A stretch of 64,000 nt of DNA from Porphyridium purpureum (GCA_008690995.1 VRMN01000005.1:248001-312000), one strand, 5' to 3'. Shown: positions 1 through 11,334, counted from the stretch's first letter. The notes: generated by a model from the letters alone, not told the origin. Translations and numbers: made by a program.

Positions 1-1
1 G

Positions 2-982
2 AAAGAATTAAGGCATTCACTTGACCGTGAGACGATTCTGAAGAATCGATTGAAGGATACTCAAGCGGCGTGGGAGATAGACTTTGTGCGCGAAGTGGCT
101 CTCGGTGAGCGCATCGGGAAGGGTGCGTACAGTGATATTTGGAAGGCAACCTGGCGAGCCTCTGTCGTGGCCTGCAAAGTCTTGCGTGCACAGGACACGT
201 CAGACAAGCGTGTCCGTGAGTTCTATGAGGAAGTCAAATTGACAAGCAAGTTCAGGCATCCAAACATTGTCCTGTTTATGGCAGCGTGCCCGCGCCCGCC
301 GCACTTTTGCATTCTGACCGAGTTCTGTTTTGGCGGAAATGTCTACTCTGCACTTCGCAGGGTGAGTTGGCGCAGACTAGATCATCGCGCGCTGGTCCGG
401 ATTGCGCGCGACATTGCGCGCGGCTTGCTGTACTTGCACGCGTGCAACATAGTTCATCGTGACGTCAAGAGTCAGAACATCTTGCTGGACCGTCCGGTGG
501 AAGAAGGCACACCGGTGGCCAAGATTTGCGACTTTGGATTGAGCCGCGAGCTTGTATGTGGTGCTGATGATGATCCAGACGGTGGAATTATGACCAACGA
601 AACAGGCACGTACCGATGGATGGCGCCAGAAATGATTCGGCACGAGCGCTACAACGAAAAAGTGGACGTATACTCTTATGGAGTCACTGTTTGGGAACTT
701 TTCACGTGCGAATTTCCGTTTGCCAACTTTTCACCAATCCAAGCTGCATTTGCTGTAGCCGATAAGGGCGCGCGTCCCGTTGCACTGACAGAGTATGGGC
801 GTGCCAACCCAATACCGCTTGCTTGGAACGCCCTCATCAATTGGTGTTGGGCCACGCGCCCAGCCGACCGCCCGCGCTTGGACCAAGTCGTTGAAGCACT
901 GAATCGGATGGAGTTTCAGAATCCGGACATTCTGATCCCATCTGTCATCCCCAACAACCACGTGCACCAAACTACATCGTGA
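2..982 (+). CDS. Raf-like (TKL) Ser/Thr protein kinase, C-terminal part
   Basis: The frame is open from the left edge of the window, so the N-terminus lies outside; there is no ATG near the edge. The visible part is an almost complete kinase domain. It has a glycine-rich loop (IGKGAYSD), the VAIK-type lysine in VACKVL, the catalytic loop HRDVKSQN, the DFG motif in CDFGLSRE, and the APE region GTYRWMAPE. The sequence GTYRWMAPE, followed by YNEKVDVYSYG and VTVWEL, is characteristic of tyrosine-kinase-like kinases of the Raf/MAPKKK/CTR1 type. All catalytic residues are present, so an active enzyme is expected. The protein ends soon after the kinase domain. Substrate and upstream regulatory domains cannot be seen. 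Confidence 0.93.
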   Translation, partial: KELRHSLDRETILKNRLKDTQAAWEIDFVREVALGERIGKGAYSDIWKATWRASVVACKVLRAQDTSDKRVREFYEEVKLTSKFRHPNIVLFMAACPRPPHFCILTEFCFGGNVYSALRRVSWRRLDHRALVRIARDIARGLLYLHACNIVHRDVKSQNILLDRPVEEGTPVAKICDFGLSRELVCGADDDPDGGIMTNETGTYRWMAPEMIRHERYNEKVDVYSYGVTVWELFTCEFPFANFSPIQAAFAVADKGARPVALTEYGRANPIPLAWNALINWCWATRPADRPRLDQVVEALNRMEFQNPDILIPSVIPNNHVHQTTS

Positions 983-1229
983 AAAACACTGCGAGCACGA
1001 CATCCGTATAAGATGGAGTCGTGAGACACGTTCTGTCTGATGTGCAGGGCATTTGCGAGCAGAGCAAAAACGAAGAAGTGGTGGAAAGTGAAAGGATGCT
1101 CGCTCGCTTTGTGAAGGAGATATCCATGATTTATTGATTTGATTGACACTGTCATGAGTTTGCGCCGACTGCCGTTGGCTCCAAAGCAAGTCGCGGGATT
1201 TCAAAGCTCAATCAGGGTCTGCCATCATG

Positions 1230-4200
1230 CTAGCGGGAGTCTTGCCCAGGTGAGGCTTTTGATTGCTGGGTCAACTCAAAGCAACGAGCCCGAAGGCCTC
1301 GCTCGCTCTCACTTTCATCATGCAGCCAGTGTCGAGCGCAGAACTCGACCAACTTTAACGATCCGATCATCGCCAGATCCGTCTTTCTGGGCGTCAGGAT
1401 GCGAAGCGCGTCTTCAAGGAAACTCGTCAGCTCTTCATGCGTGAAAGGACAGAGATGTCGGCCGCCGTCGTTGCCCAGCTTAGACAGGGCAAGAAGAAGC
1501 TCGCTTTTTGAAGCAGGCAAGGAAATCAGTCTTCCAGAGCAGAAAGCTGTGCCCGCTTCGACCCACATTCGTCGTATTGCACACCGTAAAACAAGGTGGT
1601 CACTTATCCACTCGATCTCAAGCTTTGCGTGCAAACAGACTTGTGCAACTGCGAGGAGTGCACGGCTTGCAGGCTCAGATAGAGATTGATTCAGTGAGCA
1701 TACAAGCGCAGCGAACGCGTTGATGCAGAGAGCAACAGATTCAAATTCATGGCCTGCCCTCGGATCCGGTTGGTCAGGAAGCTCAAGCACGCTGCCCAGA
1801 TATGTACAAGTCACACTGGCAGCGCGCTCGTCCAGCTCCGCCAAAACGCTGAGCCGCGATGCCAGTGCCGCATAACTGGCCCAATGTTTTGCAACCAGTG
1901 AAGCACACACGCTTGACAGCTGGTTCACATTCCGTGCGCTGAAGCCGAGCTGCTTCCAAGCCTGACACGCGTGGACGACGCCGGACACCAAGGTAGCGAT
2001 GCTCAACCAGAGGAAGGATCTTAGGTCTTCGTGCGTTCCTCCATGTAAATGAACCAAGGCAAGGCGAAAGGACTCGTGCTTCATTGCAAAGTCCTGAAAG
2101 AAGCGAAGGTCAGTCAGATGCTCGTAAGAGTGGGCAGCTCTCACTCCGGTCTCGAGCACAGAACTGAGCGTGCACGCGACCATGAAGGAGTGTTCTTCAA
2201 CCCTATCAAAGGCATCGTGTGCCCGCGATTCCCGAGAGGGATTTTCTTCAGTCAAAAGGTCTCTGCGATCGTCACGGCAGTCAGCCAGCCAACCCGCCAA
2301 CTCGAAATGCAGAAGCATTACGTATTTTCTTAGGCCCGGAGCGTCCCATCCGGACAAGAACTGCTGAGGGATGTTCAGAACCGCCTGCAAGACGAGCATT
2401 AGTCTCCTGCGCACCAAATTTGAGGTCTCTCGATTGTGCAATTTGGGAAAGGGCCGCAGCACGTTCAGATCCAACGCACACTCCTCGCAGTCCATGTGAG
2501 CGTAGCTTTGTACTAGGTCAAGCACGCAATTTAGAATTGATGCTGTCTGAGCTTCGTCTTGTTCCGTCTCTAACAGCTGTGAGCAAGTCCAGAGCATAGA
2601 AATACGTGGCTGCCAGCCATCAAGTATGACCATCTTGCATGGGCGCTCGAGTACACCCCATTGCAACACGATATTGATTCCCAAATCAAATCTGGTCTTT
2701 TCATCACTGAGCACGTGAAGTGACAGTGCCATAAACCGTTCCCATTCTTCAGGTGCCCATGCTGTCCACATGCATGATACCAAGCCGTCAGACAGAAACG
2801 ACACTATGACGTCGAATACAGCAGGTGCCAGCGACCGTACATGTTGGAACGTATTGGCGGCCACAGAGATAAGCGCTACGGCAAGCAGACGCGCTTTGCT
2901 TTCATCCTTGTCTAGAGCTTTCGGCAGCCACACTCCACGCTTTTTCATCATTCGCAAGACCGTCGTCTGCAAGAACTGATCGCCCAGGTCTTGTTGTTGT
3001 GCTGAATGCGACATGGAAAGATCCACGAAAAGCCATGAGACAAGCATGTTGTCAAAATCGTGCTCGTCTTTTGCAGAAAGACTTAGAGAAGATACGAAGG
3101 TCTCAAATGTTGCCGCAACCGACAGGACGAAATGCTCCCTATGAAAGCACGCACTTATCCTAGGATTCTCATTGGTCAATACCTTGTACATAGCATGAGC
3201 TCGGGAAAGCTGCCCATTTTGCGTACGAGAAAAGCAGGAGCGGCGCGTGCACAAGGAGTAAAACCAATCACCAAACGCTTTTGGGATGGCGAGGGCGCCA
3301 ACCAGGTCAGCAGTCTCATTCAAGAGTTCCCAAAGTGCATCAGCGGCTTCGTCTGGCGCGGCACGGAAGAGAGCATCCAAGCCTTCGTCTGATACAATAT
3401 TGTGCAGGCAAGAGAGAATACCGAAAACCAAGCACACATCGCTCTCGTTTCCAAGCGAGAAAAAGGCGTTCGACTGCAAAGTGATGCAAATGACCGACTG
3501 CATCAGACGAACAAAGACTGGCGCAAAGCTTGTCTGATAATGCTGCGCCACATCAATTTCTGCGAAGGACTTGGCATGTACAACAAGGTGCTTTAACAGC
3601 TCCGTGATACTGCGATGAGGGCGAAACCATGAAAGAAGTCGATGCACGCATCTTAGAACTGCACAAACACGAACTGTAGTTTGTGCACAGGCTGGTGACG
3701 TGGCGCCTGCGTTACTACTCAAGACCGTGATACCGCACAAGATCACCTGTTCGACGATTGCGTCACAAACCCAGCCTATTCTGACTCCAAATGCAAGATG
3801 ACATAGCTCCAGGACGTCCAATGACGCCGCAGTCTCAAAAGCACCGAACACAAGTGGAGCAAAGAGCTCGAGCGTAGCTTCAAAGTGGGTCCTGGACTTT
3901 GTGGCAAATGAGCATAAAATGTGACAGCAGCTGTGCAAGGCTCCAATGTCTGCGTCACTCGTTCCAGAGAGGAGGACGCGGAACGCTTCAAAACAAAAGT
4001 CGAGCATGCCGGCTGAGCAGAGCACATCTGAAAATGAACCAGAACCGAAAAACCCTGGCATATCAAACTTATCGACATGACCGGCTCGGTCGAGCAGAAC
4101 GCTCAAAAGTTCAAGAGCCTCAGCGCGCGACCCCTCCGATGACCCAGCAATTGTACTTGTTAAGAGATTAATGATGCCAGATTGCACTGGTTGCGATAGT

Positions 4201-5162
4201 AACCATTGTACTATCTGCTCCAAGGCGCCAACACCAACTAGCTTGCGTAAAAACCCAAGCATCGCCGTTTTGGACTCGTCATTCTTAAACCTCAGGGCGC
4301 CTTCCAGATTTATGGCTTTGAACAGAGGTTCAAGAGCATCTCTCAACTCGTCGCCAAGTTCAGTCCTGCCCGAGCTCACGCACAGGAGCACAGAAGTACA
4401 GCACTTTATCGCAAGTGGAAAGTCCGGAGACGACATATGACACGCGGCTGCAATATCATTCCACAGCGTCGAGCTCATCAGATGAGATACGAATATTTTC
4501 GACCGACGCGGAAGGTCACACTCTGCCTTTTCGTGCGAGGATCCGAAAGATGCATTCAGCACGTCATCAACAATGCCCAGGATGACCGTGAGGGCACATA
4601 TTTCGATACCGAGCGAGGGTGTCGCACAGAGGTCGGAACTTGGTGACCATTGGGATGCATCGTGCGCCATTGCAAGCATCTGCTCTGGTACTGCGCTGCA
4701 AATGACGTTTTCCCACTCGAATCTCAAACATTCTCGCAAAAGGGAGGAACAAAGACTTGCAGCCATCAACGCAACGTCCTGTTGCACAGAATCTACCAAT
4801 GCAAGGTCTGTTGCGAGTTCAATTGACGTCGCAAAGACATGCAGTAGAATTGGCCCCGGATCGCCGAGCTTGTCCATCTGCGGAATCATGGCAATCGTTT
4901 CATGCATGGCACGCAGTTTGTCTGCCACAGAGAATGCATTTTCAGTGACGCCAAGCTTCCTCATCCTTCCCTGGCTCTTGCTTCCAAACACTGCAACGCG
5001 ACACATGATACAATACGCATCATCGCTTTCAAGTTCAAGTTCAGGTGTTGGTACCCATCCACCGCGCCGCTGACGGGGATGAACAGGGATCACCACCTCA
5101 TGCACAGAGGGATGCAATTCTATGCATGCCAGCCGCGGCCGGGTGCGGCGTGTCCTCTCCAT
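1230..5162 (-). CDS. Large helical protein of unknown function (1310 aa)
   Basis: A single uninterrupted reading frame starts with ATG at 5162. No catalytic motif, membrane segment or targeting peptide is evident. The composition (leucine, alanine, cysteine and histidine in repeated amphipathic helices) suggests an alpha-solenoid of HEAT or ARM type. The length and the continuous helical character would fit a karyopherin-like transport receptor or another scaffold, but no diagnostic motif was recognised, so this is only a fold guess. It lies head-to-tail downstream of the pirin gene on the same strand (49 bases apart) and converges with the kinase gene. The coding region is credible because the frame stays open for 3.9 kb while the other frames are broken into short pieces. 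Confidence 0.75.
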   Translation of the reverse strand: MERTRRTRPRLACIELHPSVHEVVIPVHPRQRRGGWVPTPELELESDDAYCIMCRVAVFGSKSQGRMRKLGVTENAFSVADKLRAMHETIAMIPQMDKLGDPGPILLHVFATSIELATDLALVDSVQQDVALMAASLCSSLLRECLRFEWENVICSAVPEQMLAMAHDASQWSPSSDLCATPSLGIEICALTVILGIVDDVLNASFGSSHEKAECDLPRRSKIFVSHLMSSTLWNDIAAACHMSSPDFPLAIKCCTSVLLCVSSGRTELGDELRDALEPLFKAINLEGALRFKNDESKTAMLGFLRKLVGVGALEQIVQWLLSQPVQSGIINLLTSTIAGSSEGSRAEALELLSVLLDRAGHVDKFDMPGFFGSGSFSDVLCSAGMLDFCFEAFRVLLSGTSDADIGALHSCCHILCSFATKSRTHFEATLELFAPLVFGAFETAASLDVLELCHLAFGVRIGWVCDAIVEQVILCGITVLSSNAGATSPACAQTTVRVCAVLRCVHRLLSWFRPHRSITELLKHLVVHAKSFAEIDVAQHYQTSFAPVFVRLMQSVICITLQSNAFFSLGNESDVCLVFGILSCLHNIVSDEGLDALFRAAPDEAADALWELLNETADLVGALAIPKAFGDWFYSLCTRRSCFSRTQNGQLSRAHAMYKVLTNENPRISACFHREHFVLSVAATFETFVSSLSLSAKDEHDFDNMLVSWLFVDLSMSHSAQQQDLGDQFLQTTVLRMMKKRGVWLPKALDKDESKARLLAVALISVAANTFQHVRSLAPAVFDVIVSFLSDGLVSCMWTAWAPEEWERFMALSLHVLSDEKTRFDLGINIVLQWGVLERPCKMVILDGWQPRISMLWTCSQLLETEQDEAQTASILNCVLDLVQSYAHMDCEECALDLNVLRPFPKLHNRETSNLVRRRLMLVLQAVLNIPQQFLSGWDAPGLRKYVMLLHFELAGWLADCRDDRRDLLTEENPSRESRAHDAFDRVEEHSFMVACTLSSVLETGVRAAHSYEHLTDLRFFQDFAMKHESFRLALVHLHGGTHEDLRSFLWLSIATLVSGVVHACQAWKQLGFSARNVNQLSSVCASLVAKHWASYAALASRLSVLAELDERAASVTCTYLGSVLELPDQPDPRAGHEFESVALCINAFAALVCSLNQSLSEPASRALLAVAQVCLHAKLEIEWISDHLVLRCAIRRMWVEAGTAFCSGRLISLPASKSELLLALSKLGNDGGRHLCPFTHEELTSFLEDALRILTPRKTDLAMIGSLKLVEFCARHWLHDESESERGLRARCFELTQQSKASPGQDSR

Positions 5163-5210
5163 GGTGCTACTGTTGTGCGCTGCGTCGCGGCCGCCGCAAC
5201 CTCTCGCAGC

Positions 5211-6263
5211 CTACTTTGCCAGCACACCGTACTCGCCGCGCTGGTAGGCGCCGATCCAGGCGTTGATCTCGTGCCTATACGACGCTGCGAACGGTCCGTA
5301 ATGAAACACGGGCTCGCGGAGCGGCTCTGACACAAACAGCACAAAACTCGAGTTCAAGTGGCCTGGCACTTCAAGTGCGTCAAGAGAGAGCCGCCTTGTC
5401 TGCTGTGGTTCACTTCCCGAGGTTTGCGCCTCAAAGTAGATACATTCGTGCTCTGAAAAGGTATTGCCCAGGGCGTCAACCAGCGTGCCGCGGTATACGT
5501 ACAGCAGCGCATTGCACTGAGCCGGAATGTCCCAGACGAACGCATCACCGGGAACGACGTCGACATGGAGCAAGCTGGTATGTCTGTTGCCCTCGGGCTC
5601 AAAGGAGAGGCGGCCAGTATGTTCGTTAAACTTGCCGACCACCACGCGCACTAGCGTGTGGTGCGCAGAGCTCGCGAATGTAGTGACCAGGTCGGCGGCG
5701 TCGACAACTTGATAGTAAGGCTCCACGTCCTTGCTGGTCATAGGTAGATTCACCCAGATTTGGAATCCAACAGCTGGTTCTGACGCGCCTGGCATCTCGC
5801 TGTGAATAAGTCCCTTCCCAGCCACAATTTTTTGTGCGCCATGCGCAAAGATCTCGGCGTGTCCGCCGTACGAGTCGCGATGCTTGAAGCTGCCTCGAAT
5901 CTGGTACGACAGCAGCGACTGCCCGCGATGAGGATGTGGCGGAAAGCCGTGTGGTGGACTCACGTGGTAGTGATCAAAGAGCAGTAACGGATCCATCGCA
6001 CGGACAGTCTGCGTGCCCACGCATCGTCGCACGCGTGCGCCATCACCTTCTCTTTGCTCGTTCGCCGTTGCTCTTTGCGCTGGTACCAGAAAGAGAGGAG
6101 CTCTTCCTTCGCCGAAAATCAAGTAACCCGACGCATCATCTACCTCAACCAGCAAGTCCTTCTCAAACTCAGTCGCCGCATTTTCGTGAACTGTCACACA
6201 CGCCAGAACCAAAATGGCCACCACGGCTACCGACATGCCGCAATGCAGACCCGTGCCTCTCAT
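5211..6263 (-). CDS. Pirin-family cupin protein with signal peptide (350 aa)
   Basis: The N-terminal pirin domain has the metal-binding pattern FPPHPHRG followed by LIHSEM, which supplies the three histidines and one glutamate that bind iron in human pirin. The C-terminal cupin half ends with the family signature EPVFHYGPFAAS. Pirins are bicupins; some act as quercetin dioxygenases, others as redox-dependent transcription cofactors. Here a hydrophobic segment (SVAVVAILVLACVTV, residues 11-25) follows a short basic N-terminus. This suggests secretion or entry into the endomembrane system rather than the usual nuclear or cytosolic location. ATG at 6263 is used; ATG at 6236 would still keep the hydrophobic segment. 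The exact substrate cannot be told. Confidence 0.92.
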   Translation of the reverse strand: MRGTGLHCGMSVAVVAILVLACVTVHENAATEFEKDLLVEVDDASGYLIFGEGRAPLFLVPAQRATANEQREGDGARVRRCVGTQTVRAMDPLLLFDHYHVSPPHGFPPHPHRGQSLLSYQIRGSFKHRDSYGGHAEIFAHGAQKIVAGKGLIHSEMPGASEPAVGFQIWVNLPMTSKDVEPYYQVVDAADLVTTFASSAHHTLVRVVVGKFNEHTGRLSFEPEGNRHTSLLHVDVVPGDAFVWDIPAQCNALLYVYRGTLVDALGNTFSEHECIYFEAQTSGSEPQQTRRLSLDALEVPGHLNSSFVLFVSEPLREPVFHYGPFAASYRHEINAWIGAYQRGEYGVLAK

Positions 6264-8430
6264 CCTCGAATCGGAAACACACAGAAAAGCAGTCTGAAAA
6301 GCGCTACGAAACGATCAAATGACACCGTTCACGAGACGTGGTGGTGCCGAACACCGGATCTTGACGGGCCGAAGACGCGTGCTAGGCGTCACTTTTACCT
6401 TGTCGCCGGTTCTTTTCCTTCCCATTGGGAAATGAGCTCTAGTCTTCAGACCCATTTGTATCTGTAAACCCTAGAGTCAAGCTTTACGATCGGACTCGGA
6501 AGTGTTACACGTCTTTCGTAGCCTTTGAAATGCTTTATTGGTTGAATGATCCGTTTTACAGGAGACAATCACGTGAGCGTGAGGAATGGTCAGTCCGAAA
6601 GGGGACAGACAGGACACATTTCTGGCAATTATTCACCCATAGAGAGTCGGAATCTATCGCGGGTGTACATGCACGTACGCGTCTCGAACTTGAGCAAAGT
6701 AGAGCATGCGCAAACAACTTGTCGAAGAAAGAGCTTGTGCACAGTCTCCGAAGCCAGTGTGAAGACGATTCGGAGTTCCAGCGCAATCTGGTACTGTTCT
6801 AACCCATTGTACAACGTGCACGCTAGATTCCTGCACAAAACATATCACAAGGTAATAGTCTGGCGAGTAGGCTGCCCAGCCTAGAACCTCCACATCCTCG
6901 TCATAAATTAAAGTCTTCAGCTGGCGGCTGCTTAGTATTGGTGCATTGTCTGACTCAAAAAGCAAGTCCAATGCCGTCACTTGACTACAGGGGTCCAGTA
7001 TACTGTTGTCACGAAGCAAACAAGCTTATTTTACGACCCTACAAGTACCTTCCATGGACTAAAGGTACACCGGTATTTTAATAGAAAGAATGCCTAAAAG
7101 CTTCCACCCACCGCCTCTGGAGAATCGCAACCAAACTATGAGACCGAATCTTGCGCGCTCGAGTCACATCCAGTGGAAAAGATCTGGTCATCCAGGCTGA
7201 ATGCTTTTTTGTTAGCAGTCAGAACGGGGGCGCAAATATTCTGTTACAATTGATGATTTCTAGCCCACGAAAGCTATGGTATGCTGACGATAATTCAGCC
7301 GCTTTAATATCAATTGCAGACGAGTTGGAGTACTGCCGCATTCTTGCTTGACACTCTTTGCTTTCCTGGATTGCTTTCAAACTTTGGTCTGCTGCAGCGT
7401 CATGAACACGCCCCGTCGCGCGGACATGACGCATGGCATGTGTGTTCCGAAGCTTGGTAATGATACAGATCTTCGCTTGGGCTGACTTCAAGAACTTCAA
7501 ATCATTCAAGTTGCAGTATTTCTACCGCTTTGTACATATCGCAGAAACATAGCGCAAAGCAATGTTCATGAACCTCCTATTAGGTCGCAATGGCTTTGAC
7601 GCCATCGATTGTTTGCTTGAGACCCTGATTGCATTCTAGTTTCCCATTTGAAGGTTCGGCAATGACTTTCTCTACGTATGAATTTGAGCTCTTCCGTAGC
7701 TATGAAGGATAAGGACTTCCCGTCTGAAACTGAAACGCTCGCGTCGGTGTTTTGCTGGGAGGTGGTAGTCATCATCCGTTCTCGACAGATGTGTCTCACA
7801 CTAATGCCTGTAAATGAACGTCAGCACAGTGTTTTGGCAAAAACTTTGAGAAAGGGCATAAAACGATTGCTTCGTATTCCGAATGCCTGTGTTCCGGGAA
7901 AGTATATACGCCATGAGAAAAGGTAAGCTTCCCATCGTCAGTTTCCTGCTCCCTTTATGGGAAGCGTAAGCTCGAGGAATGCACATTACACAATGATAGA
8001 AGCAACAGGAATGACTACCTACCCTTGGCGTTAAACACCACATTTAAACATATTCACCAAATGTCCAGCACCCAATATCCTGATTGGCTTTGTGGCTTTG
8101 TGCCTTTCGCTTGCCATGAACGCGGTGTCCGATTTATTCGCGAAGAGTTTCTTGAACGTATTTGCCATTCACAAAACTATGAACACATTTTCCTGAGCTC
8201 TTGGTTTCCCTAGCTGTGTCCTTCAGTGGTTTTCCATAAGGTATCCGCCTCTGTCTTCCATGGCTCTTCTCTTTCCGATCAAGACCTGACCTTTAGTCCA
8301 AGCAAGTCCGTCGCTTCTCGTTAGCTATACTTTTCGCTAGAGACAGCAAAATACCGAGCGAAATGACAGAGCCCCTTTCATTTCTTCCTCGTTTGAAATT
8401 TTCAAGAATCCTAAGAACCAGATGGATTTA
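6264..8430. other. Intergenic, no gene recognised
   Basis: Only short open stretches (under about 120 codons) occur here, overlapping on both strands, without recognisable domains and with a more AT-rich base composition than the flanking genes. Nothing resembling a tRNA or rRNA was seen. This is the left part of the gene-poor island around the retrotransposon. Confidence 0.6.
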
Positions 8431-8570
8431 TGGGAACTTCTGGAAACTTTTGTAGACTTTTGGAGACTTTTGGATATTTCTGGATATTTTTGAAAATTTC
8501 TAGAATCTCTAGGAAACCTCTGGATATTTCTAGATTTTTCTGAAAACTTTTAGAATCTCGAGGAAACCGC
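8431..8570 (+). repeat. Array of 14 decamers, exact 10-bp period
   Basis: Reading in steps of ten from 8431 gives 14 consecutive related units such as TGGGAACTTC, TGGAAACTTT, TGTAGACTTT, TGGAGACTTT, TGGATATTTC and AGGAAACCTC, with no slip of register. The unit consensus is about TGGAAACTTT. Several joins create the pattern GAAnnTTC or TTCnnGAA, for example TTCTAGAA near 8499-8506, which is the core of heat-shock elements. No gene start lies close by. Confidence 0.8.
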
Positions 8571-11065
8571 TATAAAGGCGAAAATGTGGTGTAATGAATT
8601 TGAGAAGAGACTGTACCGTTCTAGACGAACGAGGTCGAACGGATAACAAGCGAAAATTAAATTGACTCGGGTTGCCGTGCACGCATTCATCATCACGTCT
8701 TGCAAAGTTCCACATGCAACCTTCCGTAGACAAATACAGATTGTAGATAGTAGCATTATGAATTGCTGGCTTAAGTGCAAGCGCAGCACTTGTAAATCTT
8801 TCCACGGTCGCGTACTGCCTTTCGCCCTCGAAAACTTTGCCAGCAAGGATACGCGAGACATTGTCAACATTATATTTTCAGTATGGAGTAAACTTCCTTT
8901 TTGCAAACTCTTTCTCTCCTCGTCCTTTTTGTCTCGCCTGCGATCCCGGCAACGTGTCTTTTTGCCTGGCCGCCAACCCTACATCAGATTTACCCGCTTC
9001 GGTTACACCTGGGGTCGGAACCGTTCTGGAGAACGGTGATACAGTTTCGTGTTATGGTTAATGGTTGTTGGGAGTTGGAAACTGTTCAACGAACATCAAT
9101 TGTCAAAGTCTAGTTTCGTTCCAAGTCACTCAAAGACGGAGATGCGCTCCGCTCGGAGAAAGCGCTTGCTCAGGTTGCATTGCTAGGCTTTGCATTATAC
9201 GTTTTCTCAAGCAAATCCAAAGAAAAGTAAGACAATTGCCTTTTCATCAGTTCGCAAATCTTTTCCATCACAATCTATGTGTGCTTGTGCTCGTTATCGT
9301 ACGCGGGAATTTGCAAAATTGCGAGCTTCCAAAGTCGCCGATCTTCGGGCTTTGATGCTGCTGACAAGCCTCACCAGCGTCGGAGGCAAGCCCGTGTCAA
9401 GTCGACTTCGAATCCAACACAAAGGGATCCAAGCTCAGCTTTTCTTGAACGTTCCGAGGCTCTCAGCTACCACATTAATTCATAAGCTAGACGAATTTGC
9501 GCTGCGTTGGACTCCAACACATGAAGGGACGTAACAACTGCGTTATGTTTGCATGTCTGCATTCCCTTCTTCCGTCTATTTGCCATTTTCGCCGGTCTTT
9601 TCAATCACTGCCCGCCATGGCCTTAAGCCTCACAATCGGCCCCTTATCTTGCGCTAAGCCTTGCTCCAATCTTTCTCGCGTGTCGTAAAAGTAGAAGACT
9701 TTTGTATTTTACAGCGCTGAGGTCTGTCGAACGCAGAAAAAATCCCACGGCGCTCAAGTACGAACCCGCGGGCCGAAAATCCAACGTTTGCTGCTTAGCC
9801 GTAAAGGCACCTCGCCTGCGTAGCACGCTAATGTTTCTGCTTGCGATCAGCCCTCTCCACCTTTTTGTGCCCTCACCATCTCCGTCGCATTCGATACTCG
9901 TGAGGTATTTGTTTGTCTGGTTCCTACATTCTTTATCTTAAGAATCTCTCTCCGCTGGGATAGTGTTATTACGAGTTTGACATGCCAGCAAACACCTTTT
10001 AGCACCCTCCAGGACTAAATACAGAATTTTCACTCGTGTCATGTGTAGCGAGAAATCTTTACGTTTCGGCAGTCACCGGCGTTTGCCGAATTCCTTTTAC
10101 AATAGGCCCGCCGCAGCTCTGCAAGCGCCCACTGGTAGACAGCTTTCCAGCGCTTCGCGGCGAACGACAGTCAAAACCTGTCAGGCGACTGTCGACAGCT
10201 GTCTGCACTTCCGCACCACAGTACACTGCGTGCGCACAGTGGATCACGGTGTTTCCCCACACCTAGCCTTGTTTCTGGTCCGGACCGTCGCAGAATAAGA
10301 GCAGACACGTGAGGCGAGAAGAAGAAGAGGCACAAGAAATCAGGCAATGATAGAGCAGAAAATCCCATGTCTACCAGGTCTACACGTTGGTCTTTCCGTC
10401 GACAGCCGCAAGGCCGATTTTGACGGGGGGGAAGAGTGATCTATGTTTCATGCAGCGTCAGCTCTCATACCCCCCCAGACACGCTATCCCACGGCGCTCT
10501 AGTACACAAGTTCTGCAAATCCCACCACGCTTTCCAACAACTGCTCTCACTTGTTCTTCCCTTTTATTCTTTCGTGCCTTTACCTGGCTAAATGAAATAA
10601 CAAATCTACCTGGTGGCCTACCCCTCCTTGTATAGCCAAAGCCGGCTCGAGGAAAACACCTCCCCGCAGAAATGGAAGGAAGAAATGTTTCCGCCGACTT
10701 TCGGTACTCCATATCAAAGTATATTACTTTGTTTGCTATCAAGCTTTCAGCTTCCGAATCAGGACGACGGCTTTGTGACCGTCGCTCCCACATTAGCCCT
10801 CCCGAAAACATTCACCAACACTTCTTAGCAACACATCCGCCATGTACACAACCATTATCACATTTTCTTTGTCTCTCGATGCCAGGGAGCTGTACTATTC
10901 ATGCCTTGCCCCGGTTGAAATCAAACCAACCGGGTCGGTGGTACCAACAGGCAAAAAGATATTTCAACGAACAACTTGCCTTTTTTATCCAAGTACGAAA
11001 CTGCGGGCAAGCGAACAGGAACACTTGTTGAGTGTCAGGGTGCGTGCCTGCGCTCGCCGTGCAAA
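8571..11065. other. Intergenic, no gene recognised
   Basis: No reading frame above about 125 codons and none with recognisable domains. The base composition is mixed and the short frames overlap on both strands. It ends at the left LTR of the retrotransposon. Confidence 0.55.
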
Positions 11066-11261
11066 TGTCACGGGAGTAGCCCGTGTGTTAAGGAAATGAT
11101 TAAAAATAGCCATAGTCCGTGGCCGGATACCTGGTCGCGCCGGACCCACTGTACTGTAGGTGTACAAGGGGGCGCGTGGTAGGCCTGAAGGCCCCTTCCC
11201 TTAGGGACCAGACGCGCGATGACCACCCAGTATGGAATGGGTGTACAGCCAGGAGGTGGCT

Positions 11262-11285
11262 GGAACCTTCTGGAAGGTTCTAGAC
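11262..11285 (+). promoter_or_regulatory. Consensus heat-shock element in the left LTR
   Basis: The alternating pentamers GAA at 11263, TTC at 11268, GAA at 11273, TTC at 11278 and a final GA at 11283 have exact 5-base spacing. This matches the eukaryotic heat-shock factor site (nGAAn units in alternating orientation). It lies about 50 bases upstream of the TATA box. The right LTR has the same site at 17452-17475. Confidence 0.8.
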
Positions 11286-11334
11286 TCAGCGACAGCAAGG
11301 CACTGTACCTCGGGGGTACAGTGGTCGCGATGGG

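Noticed and set aside
6264-11065. tRNA or other structural RNA genes in the large gap
   Set aside because: Scanned by eye for T-arm and cloverleaf signatures; none convincing. A covariance-model search would be decisive.
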